DNA of 64,000 nt from CAZUGO01 sp964619935 (GTDB lineage Bacteria > Planctomycetota > Phycisphaerae > UBA1845 > CAIVHJ01): positions 1 to 64,000 of the forward strand of contig CAZUGO010000020.1 of assembly GCA_964619935.1 (NCBI GenBank), in the 5' to 3' direction. The position numbers were made by a program, and so were the translations under genes. The notes under the pieces were generated by a model. That model was not told where the DNA came from and did not search any database. It saw nothing but the letters and a program-made list of their open reading frames with translations. This document shows, piece by piece, positions 50,723-60,197 of the stretch. Position 1 is the stretch's first letter; each line of letters starts with the position of its first letter.

Positions 50723-53700
50723 CAGTCTCTCAAAGTTGGGCCGGGGTCCGGCGCTCCGTCGGTTTCCGAGATCCGCTTGCGCAGGGCCAAGTAGGCCGTG
50801 TGTATCGGGTTCGTGCCCCACAGCAGGGCCTTGACCAGTTCCAAGGGTTTGTACTCGACCGCTTCCTGCAACAGCGCACCATCATCGCCGACCCGGCTGC
50901 TGGTGACAAACAACGGGATTCGCCCGCTGCCGGCGCGGGTCCAGTACTGGCTGTCCAAACCGCCCAGCAGGTCGATTCCGATCTCGAAGTGGACCGCACC
51001 GTCGGGCTGTTCCGCCCCGCTGGCATAAAGATGATAGTACTGCCCTATGAAAACGGCTTCGTGGCGGGTGCGTCCGTCGGGCAGTACGCCATACCAGTCA
51101 TGCATGGTGTCGAACTGGAAAGACGCCAGGTTCAGCCGCGGGAACAGGGTGGTGACCCAGTCGGGCGCGGCCTTGCCGCGGAGGGTGCCGCCGTGAATGA
51201 TCAGCTCTCCGGATTCAATGGGTTGCGGGTCCGGGCTGCCGTCGGTCGCCGGTCCTCCGGGATGCCGCGAGTAATCGATCGTTCCGCTGGGGATGATTCC
51301 AGGGAAGGCCTGGCGGAGCATGGTGCGAATGTGTGGCGATGGCAGGCAACCGTTGATGTCGTATTCCAGCGTGGTGCCCGCGGCGCTGGAGGCCAGTCGC
51401 GCCTGGAGCAGTCCCCCCTCGAAGGCGGAACGCACCTGCCAGTCCAGGGTACCCTGCGTGCAGTTCAGATTGCTGACCACCTCGTCCAGGCGCTGCGTGC
51501 GGCCTCGGGCGTCACGCCAGGTGCAGGTGTTCATGGTGACCCCCGCCTGTAGATGAAGGTCGCGCAGCAGCTGGCGCACATCGGCCAGCGTAGTCAGGCG
51601 CTGCGGCTCGACGGTCCACGGCGGCGGCAGGCGGGCCAGCAGCTGCCGGGCATCGCTGACCAGTTGGGCGACGTCCAGGTCATCGACGCGGGCCCACAAG
51701 GCCAGTGGATTGTCGGCGTCGCGCGGTCGACCGCTGCCTCCCAGCGACACGCGGTGGCGGCCCAGTTGCACGTCCAGGGCATCGCTGCTCCAGTGCAGCG
51801 GATCGAGGGTCACTGTCCCATGGAGGCTGCCGCTCAGCCCATCGAGATCGAAGCGGACTGGGTCGAAGGTCGAGCGAGCGTGTTGCAGTCGCCAGCCGTG
51901 CTCGCCGAACCTCCAGTCGCTGTCGGCCGTCAGCCCGCCCGCCAGGTGCATGGGTGACCCTCCGGGCCACGCGTTCACGATCTGCGCGACGTCCGCCACA
52001 TCAAGATGTAGGTTGAGGTCGGCCTGTGTCGGGGGGTGCAATGGGTTGGCGTCCCACTGTGCCCGGCCGGAGCACCGGGCGGCCAGCCCGCCGACCGTGA
52101 GGACGCAATCCGACCAGCGCAAGGCCGCCTGGGCGTCCCGCAGGTTTATTCGCCCGGAACCGGTCAGCTCGGCGGGCAGGTCCGGGCTGGGTTGGGCTGC
52201 GTCCGCCGCGGCGCTGCCCAGCAGTGCCGCAGCTCGCCCCTCGATGATCCACTCCGGTTGGCGATAGGAGACCTGCACGGTTCCGGTCAGCGGGCCCCGA
52301 AGCTGGACGGCGGTTTTGAGATCGCGCATCACAGGGGTGGCTGCGGGTGGGTCGATCCGGACCTCGGCGCGGCCGTCCAGTTCGACCAGCGCGACCGCGG
52401 CCGCCGCTGCCGGGTCGCTCAAGGGAGTGAACAGCGGCATGGGCCACGGCAGCCCTGCCAGGCTGGCGCTCAGGTTGTCGACGCGCCAGCGGCTGGCTCC
52501 CCAAACACAATCAAATGAAGGGATGGTCACGATCGTTTGATTCGGATCCGCGGGATGCCGGATGCGGCGACCTTCGAACGTGATCCGCAGCGGCGTGCCC
52601 GGGTCCTTGAGGTCCGGCGGATCGTCGCTGAACCGAAATCGGGCCTGGGTCAGATCCACATGTCCCGACCAACGCTCCTGATCCTGACCGCGGTGCAGCC
52701 GCGCCGACATTCGTCCACCGCCGCCGAGGGTCCTGGCGGGCGCCCCGTCGGCCAACGACGGTAATGATGCAACCACGCGCGACCAGTCATCGATCTGCAC
52801 CGTCATCCCGAGGTCGTGGAACGCGTCGGGCGAATCACTGAGCCGTTCGGACAGCAGTTCCAATGTGCCACCGGGGACCATGATCCGCATGCCGGCCATT
52901 TGGGGCTCATCGGGCGCTCGGCCATCGTAACGATAGTCGGTGTCGATACGGCAGGCCACCCCCCTGGGTTTCAGCAGGCGATCTTGCAGGCGCAGGTCGA
53001 GCGCCGCGGCGTCGACTTCGAGATGCATCCGGACCACCGGGATGCCGTCGAACATGCCGCCGTTCAAGGCCAGGTGCGCGGTGCATTCGCCGTCGAGCCC
53101 GGCCGCCGCCCATCCGCCGCGCTGCAGCACCGCTTCCGCGGAGGGCCAGAGCGACAGGGCCTCAGCGAGGTCGCTGACCTCGACGCCCAGGTGCACGCTG
53201 GCTTCCAGGGTTCGGCGCTGGGGGTGCGTTCGATCCCAGGCGGACGGCACGGGGCTGTTGAGCGTCACGGCGCTCGGGCCGCCCAAGCTGCGGATCCGGC
53301 TCTTGCCGTAGCCAATCTCGAACTCGATATTCTCCAAGGCGGCCGTCGCGTCGCCGGTCTGGTGGCCGCTGTAGCGGACCCGCAGTGGCTTGCCGGCAGC
53401 CTTGTGCAGGTGCGGTCCCCAGCGCAGTTCGGCATCGGCGTCCATGGACAATTCGCCGCTGACCTTCAGGCCCTGGCCGTTGGGTTCCAGGCGCTGCCGA
53501 AAGGACAGCCCTCCCCGGCCGGCGGCGATCGGGAGCAAGTCGCGCAGGGCGGGCAGGTGCTCGAGCACGTCGACCACGCTGGGAGTCTGAAACGCGATTG
53601 TGCCGTGACTGGAACGCGCCAGGCCGGGCCGGCCGTTGTCGGGGCTCAGGCCAGGCCAATCGCCGTCGATGGACAGCGCGGTTTCGCCCAGGGTGACATC

Positions 53701-55074
53701 CAGATGTCGGGTGCGCCAACGGTGGTCCGCGTGGCGGGTGAGCACCAGCGACGCCAACTTGGGTTGTCCGGCGGGCAGATCGAGCTTGCCGGGCACTTGG
53801 ACGGCGGCCGCGGTGGCGTCGATGCGGACTTCGTAGCGCTCTTCGGCGGCGCCGCTCGCCACCCCCAACGCCAGCTGGCACGGGCCGGCGGTGTTCAGGT
53901 CCGGCCAGACCCGCGATCCAAAGCCTGCCGCGAGGTGGCGGTGCAGCGCCTGCAGCGATTGGGTCGACCCAACCAGCGACACCGTCAGTGGCTGGGCAGC
54001 GGCCGGCTCCCAGACCGCGGCGGGCTGGCCATCTTCGGGCCCGTCGATGACCACGGTCTGCGGTTCGGCGTAGTGCAGTGTGTGGACCGTCAGCCGCGGT
54101 CGATGGGGGTCCCAGGTCCCACGGGCCTGCAACTGGGTGTCCTTGAATGGCATCCAGCGGCGATCGTCTTCGAATTGGACTTCGGCGTCTTCGAGATGGA
54201 CGTCGATCGTGAAATCCAGATCGAACTCGGGGCCGATGTCGGCGACCACCGCGCCGCTGCTCTGGCCGGTCAAGAACTCAAGAGCGGCGTGCGGCAGCAG
54301 GTCCGAAATGCGTTGCAGCGGCAGTTGCTCCCATTCCAGCGCTGCCCGGCCGCCGAGCACCACGTGCGGATTCAGGCGAGGCGTGGTCAGATCGCCGGAG
54401 GTCACGATTCGGGCGGCGGTCCCGTCGCCCGCGGTCCGCCGTGCCGGGTTCCAACGGATCCGTCCGAGACCGCGGTCGATTCGACAATCCAGCGTTGGCA
54501 ACCTCAGGCCCGGCGGCTCCGGAGTATCGCCGGCGGAATCCCGCCGGTTGACCACGTGGATCGCCAGTCGAGACAGGTTCAGGGCCTGGGCCGGCCAAGG
54601 GATTACCTGCGGTTCATCCAGATCGGCGATGTTCAGGTCACCGCGTTCATTGATGACCAAGAAGCAGTGCAGTTCATCGATGCAGACTTCGCCGAGGTCG
54701 ACCGATCGCAGGCCCACCAGACCCACCAGCAGTTCGAAGGGCCGCAGCCAGGTGTGTGTGGTCAAAGGGATAGATAGATGTCGCGCGGTCAGGAACGGTT
54801 GGGTTCCGAACCCCGGGCGGCGCTCGATGGTCAGACCCTCGAGGGTCAGCCCGGTGCGGTAGTTGAACTGCACCCCGTCGATGTGCACGTCCCGCTTCAG
54901 GGTCCGCCCCAGTTCGTCGGACACCCGTTGCATGATCCAGGTGGACGGCAACCACCAAGGAGCGGCCGCGTAGACCCCCAGCAGGAGCCCGCCGACCCCC
55001 GCGACCCAGATCGCCCGCCGCCGCGGTCGGGTCGTGGAGGATTGCGGTTGCGCCGTTGAGCCGAACATGGTCAT
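50722..55074 (-). CDS. AsmA/TamB-like giant envelope protein
   Basis: The 1,450-residue protein has one N-terminal membrane helix (AIWVAGVGGLLLGVYAAAPWWLP near residue 22), followed by GRTLKRDVHIDGVQFNYRTGLTLEGLTIE, the typical opening of AsmA-like proteins, and a very long beta-rich region. These proteins form grooves that carry lipids between membranes, according to current models. The C-terminal part (GTIDYSRHPGG, then DGAVHFEIGIDLLGG) is also AsmA-like. Start ATG 55074, or ATG 55068 two codons later. It stands first or second in the quinone-gene string and overlaps ubiD. Confidence 0.75.
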   Translation of the reverse strand: MTMFGSTAQPQSSTTRPRRRAIWVAGVGGLLLGVYAAAPWWLPSTWIMQRVSDELGRTLKRDVHIDGVQFNYRTGLTLEGLTIERRPGFGTQPFLTARHLSIPLTTHTWLRPFELLVGLVGLRSVDLGEVCIDELHCFLVINERGDLNIADLDEPQVIPWPAQALNLSRLAIHVVNRRDSAGDTPEPPGLRLPTLDCRIDRGLGRIRWNPARRTAGDGTAARIVTSGDLTTPRLNPHVVLGGRAALEWEQLPLQRISDLLPHAALEFLTGQSSGAVVADIGPEFDLDFTIDVHLEDAEVQFEDDRRWMPFKDTQLQARGTWDPHRPRLTVHTLHYAEPQTVVIDGPEDGQPAAVWEPAAAQPLTVSLVGSTQSLQALHRHLAAGFGSRVWPDLNTAGPCQLALGVASGAAEERYEVRIDATAAAVQVPGKLDLPAGQPKLASLVLTRHADHRWRTRHLDVTLGETALSIDGDWPGLSPDNGRPGLARSSHGTIAFQTPSVVDVLEHLPALRDLLPIAAGRGGLSFRQRLEPNGQGLKVSGELSMDADAELRWGPHLHKAAGKPLRVRYSGHQTGDATAALENIEFEIGYGKSRIRSLGGPSAVTLNSPVPSAWDRTHPQRRTLEASVHLGVEVSDLAEALSLWPSAEAVLQRGGWAAAGLDGECTAHLALNGGMFDGIPVVRMHLEVDAAALDLRLQDRLLKPRGVACRIDTDYRYDGRAPDEPQMAGMRIMVPGGTLELLSERLSDSPDAFHDLGMTVQIDDWSRVVASLPSLADGAPARTLGGGGRMSARLHRGQDQERWSGHVDLTQARFRFSDDPPDLKDPGTPLRITFEGRRIRHPADPNQTIVTIPSFDCVWGASRWRVDNLSASLAGLPWPMPLFTPLSDPAAAAAVALVELDGRAEVRIDPPAATPVMRDLKTAVQLRGPLTGTVQVSYRQPEWIIEGRAAALLGSAAADAAQPSPDLPAELTGSGRINLRDAQAALRWSDCVLTVGGLAARCSGRAQWDANPLHPPTQADLNLHLDVADVAQIVNAWPGGSPMHLAGGLTADSDWRFGEHGWRLQHARSTFDPVRFDLDGLSGSLHGTVTLDPLHWSSDALDVQLGRHRVSLGGSGRPRDADNPLALWARVDDLDVAQLVSDARQLLARLPPPWTVEPQRLTTLADVRQLLRDLHLQAGVTMNTCTWRDARGRTQRLDEVVSNLNCTQGTLDWQVRSAFEGGLLQARLASSAAGTTLEYDINGCLPSPHIRTMLRQAFPGIIPSGTIDYSRHPGGPATDGSPDPQPIESGELIIHGGTLRGKAAPDWVTTLFPRLNLASFQFDTMHDWYGVLPDGRTRHEAVFIGQYYHLYASGAEQPDGAVHFEIGIDLLGGLDSQYWTRAGSGRIPLFVTSSRVGDDGALLQEAVEYKPLELVKALLWGTNPIHTAYLALRKRISETDGAPDPGPTLRD

Positions 55075-55183
55075 CCATGCTAAACCCGATCGGGTCCGGG
55101 GGAAACCATTGCCTGTCAATCGCCATACATTGTTATCGTGCGCCGTGGCGTTCGGCCCCCCGTGACCGAGGCGTCCACCGCCA

Positions 55184-55921
55184 TCACGTCCAGGTCGGGT
55201 CGGGCCGGCGGGCCACGGGCGGTGAGTCGATTGCGGCATGCCGCTCCACCACGGTGCACAGTTCCAGGGTGGCCCGGACCATTCGGACCATGACGGCCAC
55301 ATCTACGCCATAGGTTGCCGAACAACACACCGTTGTCGGGGTGCACTGCCAATGCGGGCCGGCGGGCTGATCGGCGCACCAGCTGTGGAGGGTGTGGAGG
55401 GTGTCGCCGCGAGGGGTCGCTGCGTCGCAAGCCGGCGCATAGAGGCGCACGTCGAGATCCGATCCGGGCGTGCTGGGCGCTGGCAGGTCCAGCCGCCGCA
55501 GGCCCGGGTCGAGGAACAACGGAGGCGGCGGGGTCCGGCCCAGATGAAGATTGAAGAACGGCGTGGCGGTCTCCACCACCACGACGAAGCGGTGCTCCAC
55601 GCGCCTGCTGGTGCGTGACCCCAACTCGGTGATGAATCGGAAACAGCACAGCGGTCGGCCAGCGCTGCTGCCTTCGAACACATCGACGGCCCGGCGGGCA
55701 TGGCCCTGGTTCAGGACCTCCAGACCGGCGAAGCGCTCCAGCACGTCGCCGGCGCCGCTGGGCGGGCCGTGCAGGTCGAGTTGTGCGGCCAGTTGGGCCA
55801 TGGGCCGCCGCCGGGAGCGCATTCTGATCCACAGACCGAGCAGGATCGCGGCGACGCCACTGAGCAGCCACCACTGCATCTGAAGCAAGGCCAGGGTTTC
55901 TGTTTCCGGGTTCACGGGCAT
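55184..55921 (-). CDS. Single-pass membrane hypothetical protein
   Basis: The 245-residue protein has one N-terminal membrane helix (WWLLSGVAAILLGLWIRM near residue 16) and a basic stop-transfer region (RSRRRPMAQ), followed by a soluble region without recognised motifs (CFRFITELG, EHRFVVVVETATPFFNLHLG). ATG 55921 is preferred because GGAGG is 6-7 bases upstream; a longer frame begins at 55963, too close to the likely promoter -10. Function unknown. It may be the first gene of the long minus-strand string. Confidence 0.6.
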   Translation of the reverse strand: MPVNPETETLALLQMQWWLLSGVAAILLGLWIRMRSRRRPMAQLAAQLDLHGPPSGAGDVLERFAGLEVLNQGHARRAVDVFEGSSAGRPLCCFRFITELGSRTSRRVEHRFVVVVETATPFFNLHLGRTPPPPLFLDPGLRRLDLPAPSTPGSDLDVRLYAPACDAATPRGDTLHTLHSWCADQPAGPHWQCTPTTVCCSATYGVDVAVMVRMVRATLELCTVVERHAAIDSPPVARRPDPTWT

Positions 55922-55968
55922 CGCCGCCTCCGGTGCGCCAGCGGTTGCGTCCGGCAGAGCCACCCCAT

Positions 55969-55998
55969 ACTATAGGCCAAGATCCGCAGGAGTGAGAA
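55969..55998 (-). promoter_or_regulatory. Candidate promoter of the 55921 gene and perhaps the whole minus-strand string
   Basis: On the minus strand TTCTCA (55993-55998) and TATAGT (55969-55974) are separated by 18 bp. The -10 is good and the -35 matches four of six positions. Confidence 0.45.
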
Positions 55999-56017
55999 CA
56001 GCAGTGGACCCTTGGTC

Positions 56018-56320
56018 ATGACCGCCCCCGACGCCGACCTCGCCGATGTCCTGAAGGAGTTCGTCGGGCAGCCCGTGGTTCTCGATACGGCCACGACGGT
56101 TGTCTATCTGGGGATCCTGCGATCGGTCGGGCCTCAAGGCTTCTGGCTGGAGAACGCCGACATCCACGATTGCCGCGACGGCCATGCCCACAAGGAAGTG
56201 TACGTTCACGAGGCCAAGGCGGACGGCATCCGCACCAATCGCAAGTCGGTGTTTGTCATGCGGGTCGCGGTGATGAGCGTATCGGCATTGCGGGATATCG
56301 TCCCCGAAGACCTGGAATAG
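56018..56320 (+). CDS. Small hypothetical protein, possibly Sm-like fold
   Basis: The 100-residue protein has the sequence of a compact beta-barrel: VVLDTATTVVYLGILRSVGPQGFWLENADIHD split over residues 22-52, then KEVYVHEAKADGIRTNRKSVFVMRVAVMSVSAL. The pattern of a short helix followed by strands and a final SVS resembles Sm-like small proteins, but only loosely. I recall similar conserved planctomycete proteins. ATG 56018 is used; a TTG two codons earlier is possible. The ribosome binding site is weak. Confidence 0.65.
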   Translation: MTAPDADLADVLKEFVGQPVVLDTATTVVYLGILRSVGPQGFWLENADIHDCRDGHAHKEVYVHEAKADGIRTNRKSVFVMRVAVMSVSALRDIVPEDLE

Positions 56321-56381
56321 GGCGGCGCTGGAGCCGACGGCCCGTCCGGCGCCATGCACCCATCAAACGAGTCGATTGAAC

Positions 56382-57377
56382 ATGGCGGTATTGGTCACCG
56401 GCGGTGCAGGCTACGTGGGCAGCCACTGCGTCAAGCTCCTGCTGGAGCACGGCCACCCGGTGGTGGTCTATGACAACCTGTCGGGCGGCCATCGTGCGGC
56501 GGTCGGCGACGACGCGGTCCTGATTCGGGCCGACCTGCTGGATCGGCCGCGGTTACGCCGGGTGTTCGACGAGCATGAGGTCGAAGCGGTGCTGCACTTC
56601 GCGGCGCTGTTGAACGTCAGCGAGTCCGTCTCGCAGCCGCAGCGCTATTACGAGAACAACGTTCTGGGCACCATGAACCTGATTGGTGAAATGATGCGTT
56701 CAGAGGTACGGCGGCTGGTATTCAGCTCGAGCTGTTCCATTTATGGCACGCCGGCGCAGTTGCCGATCACCGAGGACATGCCCAAGCACCCCATCAGCCC
56801 CTACGGTCGGACCAAGCTGATCGTGGAGATGGCCCTGCAGGATTGCGCCCAGTCGGACGGCCTGGGTTCGATCGCGCTGCGCTATTTCAACGCGGCTGGT
56901 GCCGCCCGCGACGGCACGCTCGGCGAGCACCGCACGCCTGAGTACCACTTGATCCCGATGGTATTGCAGGTGCCGCTGGAGCAGCGGGCCGAAGTCAGCA
57001 TCTTCGGCACCGACTACCCCACGGCGGACGGCACCGCGGTGCGCGATTACGTCCACGTTGAGGATCTGGCGGAGATCCATGTCCAGGCCCTCAGCGCCGT
57101 TCAGATCGGTCGAGCCGAAGCCTACAATGTCGGCACCGGGCGGGGCACCAGCGTCGCGGAGGTCATCGCCGCGGCCCAGCGGGTCACCGGCTGCGCGATT
57201 CCGACTGGGGTCGGTCCGCGCCGTCCTGGCGATCCTCCCGAGCTGTATGCCGACGTGACCCAGGTGCGGGCGCGATTGGGCTGGACGCCGCAGATCACCG
57301 CCATCGACGAGATCATCGCATCGGCCTGGAATTGGCACCGGAACCATCCCCATGGCTACGAAGATTACGCCATCTGA
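56382..57377 (+). CDS. galE: UDP-glucose 4-epimerase
   Basis: The 331-residue enzyme interconverts UDP-glucose and UDP-galactose. It has the NAD loop VTGGAGYVGSHCVKLL, VYDNLSGGHR, HFAALLNVSESV, FSSSCSIYG, the active-site YGRTK (PYGRTKLIVEMAL), YFNAAGA, and the substrate loop ADGTAVRDYVHVEDLA. ATG 56382 gives the standard MAVLVTGGAGYVG start. It probably supplies envelope polysaccharide precursors. Confidence 0.95.
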   Translation: MAVLVTGGAGYVGSHCVKLLLEHGHPVVVYDNLSGGHRAAVGDDAVLIRADLLDRPRLRRVFDEHEVEAVLHFAALLNVSESVSQPQRYYENNVLGTMNLIGEMMRSEVRRLVFSSSCSIYGTPAQLPITEDMPKHPISPYGRTKLIVEMALQDCAQSDGLGSIALRYFNAAGAARDGTLGEHRTPEYHLIPMVLQVPLEQRAEVSIFGTDYPTADGTAVRDYVHVEDLAEIHVQALSAVQIGRAEAYNVGTGRGTSVAEVIAAAQRVTGCAIPTGVGPRRPGDPPELYADVTQVRARLGWTPQITAIDEIIASAWNWHRNHPHGYEDYAI

Positions 57378-57459
57378 TCGACGAGTGGCCGGCGGCTGGC
57401 CGACGCACTCGGTGATCCGTCCGCCCGCAGGACCCACCTCGAAGGCGGAGTAAGCCGCG

Positions 57460-59187
57460 GTGCCCAATCTGCCTTCACCGCAACCGACCGTCCCGCACCA
57501 CCCGGCATGGGTGTGGTGGCTGCCGCTCTTGACCCTGGTGCTGCAGTCGACCCTGTTTCTGGGCATGAACTGGCGAAGCACCGAGCCCATCGATTTCTGG
57601 CCGCTGTCGTTTGTGTGCCTGGTGCCCTGGGTGGTGACCATCGTGATTCCGGCCGAAGGTCGGCGGGTCGCGGTCCTGAGCTACGGGTTGGGCATCGCGT
57701 TCTATCTGGTCAACATGCACTACATCCGGGTCATTACCGTTCCCGGGTACATCGCCCTGGGCGTGTATTTCGGTGCCTACTACTTGCTCTTTGCCATCGC
57801 CCTGCGCTGGGCCTATCGCCGCCGGCGACTGCCGCTGACGTTGCTGGTGCCGGTGCTGTGGGTGGCCGGTGAATACGCCCGCGGCATCGGGCCGCTGGCC
57901 TTCCCGTTCCTGTTCCTGTCGCACGGCGCCTACCGCTGTCTGACGCTCATCCAGATCAGCGACGTGTTTGGTGCCTACGGCGTGTCCTTCGTCATCGCGA
58001 TGGTCAACGGCCTGCTCGCCGACGGCGTGCTCAGCCGGCTGGCCGCGGCGGCGGGCCGTCCGCTGTTCGGGCCGATGCTGACCACCCTGCTCGTGGTCTC
58101 AGCGACGTTGCTGTACGGCATCATCCAGGGCAACCGCGCGACCCTGGCCCCCGGACCGCGAATCGCCGTGTTGCAGGCCGACTACCAGGTGTCGGTCGAT
58201 CCCAGCAAGCCGAGGATCAGCGAAGCGGAAAAAGCCCAGACCTACTTTCATCTGATGCGCCAGGCGGCGGAAGCGCGGCCGAACCTGATCCTGTTTCCGG
58301 AGACGCCCTGGCTCATGGCCCTCAACCCGGAATTCTTGAAACAAGCCACCTTCTCGGTCAACCCCCCCTACTACGAAGCCTACCAGCAGGTCTCGCGGAC
58401 CTACGATGCGCTGTTGCACGACGCCGCCGACCATTATCAGGCGGGCATCGTGATCGGGGCCGGCTCCATCGAGTTCCCGGCGACGCACTATCCGTCGACC
58501 CTGAAATACAACTCGGCGTTCGTGTACACGCCGGGATCCGCGACCAAGGGCCGTTACGACAAGGTTGCCCTGGTGATGTTTGGTGAATATACCCCGTTTC
58601 GTTACGGCCGGGGGCACTTCCTGTATCGCTGGCTGGACAGCTTCAATCCGTTCAGTTCTCCGGACGATGAGTTCTCGTTGACCCCCGGTCGCGAGTTCAC
58701 CGTGTTTGGTCTGGCCGACGATGCGGGTGGACCGGCCCGCTATTTCGGGGTGGCCATCTGCTTTGAAGATCTGATTCCAAAGGTCAGCCGGCGGTTCGCG
58801 GCCGGCAGTCCCGGGCACCCGCCGGTCGACTTCCTGCTGAGCATCAGCAACGACGGTTGGTTCAATCACGGCCCGCTGGTGCCGCAACATTTGGCGGTGT
58901 GCGTGTTTCGGGCGGTCGAGAATCGAATCGGCATTGCCCGCTCGGTCAATACGGCTTGCAGCGGGTTCGTCGACCCCGACGGCCGCATTCATGATGTGGT
59001 CCGGCGCCACGAACGCATGCTGGGGCCGGGCATCTTCGGGTTCGCGGTCGCCCGCGTCCTGACCGACTCCCGGCGGACGGTGTATACGCGATTCGGTGAC
59101 TGGTTTGGATGGCTGTGCGCCGTGCTGGGTGCCGTGACCTTGTCTTCGGCAGTGCTCGGGATGGGCCGGCGCGGAGCGGGGTCATGA
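57460..59187 (+). CDS. lnt: Apolipoprotein N-acyltransferase
   Basis: The 575-residue protein has five to six N-terminal membrane helices and a nitrilase-type domain: ILFPETPWLMAL with the catalytic Glu near residue 280, RYDKVALVMFGEYTPF with the Lys, and GVAICFEDLIP with the Cys. It adds the third acyl chain to lipoproteins. The GTG at 57460 is 9 bases after GGCGGAG. It stands at the head of the envelope operon, with the next gene overlapping by four bases; that gene encodes a probable lipoprotein. Confidence 0.9.
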   Translation: MPNLPSPQPTVPHHPAWVWWLPLLTLVLQSTLFLGMNWRSTEPIDFWPLSFVCLVPWVVTIVIPAEGRRVAVLSYGLGIAFYLVNMHYIRVITVPGYIALGVYFGAYYLLFAIALRWAYRRRRLPLTLLVPVLWVAGEYARGIGPLAFPFLFLSHGAYRCLTLIQISDVFGAYGVSFVIAMVNGLLADGVLSRLAAAAGRPLFGPMLTTLLVVSATLLYGIIQGNRATLAPGPRIAVLQADYQVSVDPSKPRISEAEKAQTYFHLMRQAAEARPNLILFPETPWLMALNPEFLKQATFSVNPPYYEAYQQVSRTYDALLHDAADHYQAGIVIGAGSIEFPATHYPSTLKYNSAFVYTPGSATKGRYDKVALVMFGEYTPFRYGRGHFLYRWLDSFNPFSSPDDEFSLTPGREFTVFGLADDAGGPARYFGVAICFEDLIPKVSRRFAAGSPGHPPVDFLLSISNDGWFNHGPLVPQHLAVCVFRAVENRIGIARSVNTACSGFVDPDGRIHDVVRRHERMLGPGIFGFAVARVLTDSRRTVYTRFGDWFGWLCAVLGAVTLSSAVLGMGRRGAGS

Positions 59188-60197
59188 ACGGCACGAGGCC
59201 TGGCAGGACGGCGCTGGCGGTGTCGCTGGGATGCCTGGCCGCGTGGGGCTGCCGGTCGGCACCGTGGTCGGCAGAAGACATGTACCGCTTGCGCGAAAAC
59301 TCCTTGAACGTCCTGAAGATGTCCTGCTCGACGCACGGCAGTTCCGAGGTCCGCGCGGCGGCGGCCCGGGCGCTTGGACTGATCCAGGTGGATGAGGCCC
59401 TGCCCTGGTTGCAGCAGGGGCTGTACGATGCGGTGCCCGTCGTTCGGATGGAAAGCTGCTTGGCGCTCAGCGCCTTGAGTTCCGCGGACATGACCACGCC
59501 GTTCGCCCGCCTGCTGGAGGACAGCGACGTCGCGGTTCGGGCCGCCGGGCTGACCGCAATGGTCGAGCGGGGTCATCAAGAGCATCGCGCGGCACTGACC
59601 GGCCTGCTGGGCGGTGCGCCGGAGTTGCGGACCGCGGCGGCGGAGGTCGCCGTCAGCCGCGGGGCGGCCCTGATGCCCACTGCAGTGGTGCGCGCGTGGC
59701 TGGATGGCGCCGGTTCGGACGAGCATGCCTATCGACGCGCGTTGCTGGCGGTGTTGTTGTCGCGCTCCGATCCGGACGCGCTTGCAGCCCTGCAGCGCGA
59801 CCTGACCGGCCCGGCGGGCTGCCAGCCCCAAGCCATCGAGCTGGCCGCTTCTGCCGTCGATGCCGCCGTCGTCTCGGCGCTGCTGGTATGCCTGCAAAGC
59901 GATCTCGACCTGCCGATTCGGCTGGCGGCGGCCCGCAGTCTGGGACGGTTCGAGTTTTTCGAGGGTCTGAAGCTGGCTCGCGAGGCCCTCGATCACGAGG
60001 CCGACGAGGCCGGGCCCGACCCGGGTGGTGAGATTCGGGCCCTGGCCTGCCGGATTTGTGGCGAATCCGGGAGTATGGAAGTGTTGGGCCCGCTGAGTGT
60101 CCGCTTGGCCGTGGAGCAGGATCCGATGGTGCGCGTGACCTGCGCGGCGGCCGTGCTGCGGCTGATCACGTCGCGCCGTGGGGAGTCGGGTAGATGA
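59184..60197 (+). CDS. HEAT-repeat lipoprotein
   Basis: The 337-residue protein starts with a signal ending SLGCLAAWGCRS (candidate lipobox, Cys near 23) followed by HEAT-like helical repeats (EVRAAAARALGLIQVDEALPWL, VRMESCLALSAL, VRAAGLTAMVERG, LPIRLAAARSLGRF, VRVTCAAAVLRL). Such repeats act as protein-binding scaffolds. It overlaps lnt by ATGA at its start and mreD by four bases at its end, in an envelope-growth operon. Confidence 0.8.
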   Translation: MNGTRPGRTALAVSLGCLAAWGCRSAPWSAEDMYRLRENSLNVLKMSCSTHGSSEVRAAAARALGLIQVDEALPWLQQGLYDAVPVVRMESCLALSALSSADMTTPFARLLEDSDVAVRAAGLTAMVERGHQEHRAALTGLLGGAPELRTAAAEVAVSRGAALMPTAVVRAWLDGAGSDEHAYRRALLAVLLSRSDPDALAALQRDLTGPAGCQPQAIELAASAVDAAVVSALLVCLQSDLDLPIRLAAARSLGRFEFFEGLKLAREALDHEADEAGPDPGGEIRALACRICGESGSMEVLGPLSVRLAVEQDPMVRVTCAAAVLRLITSRRGESGR

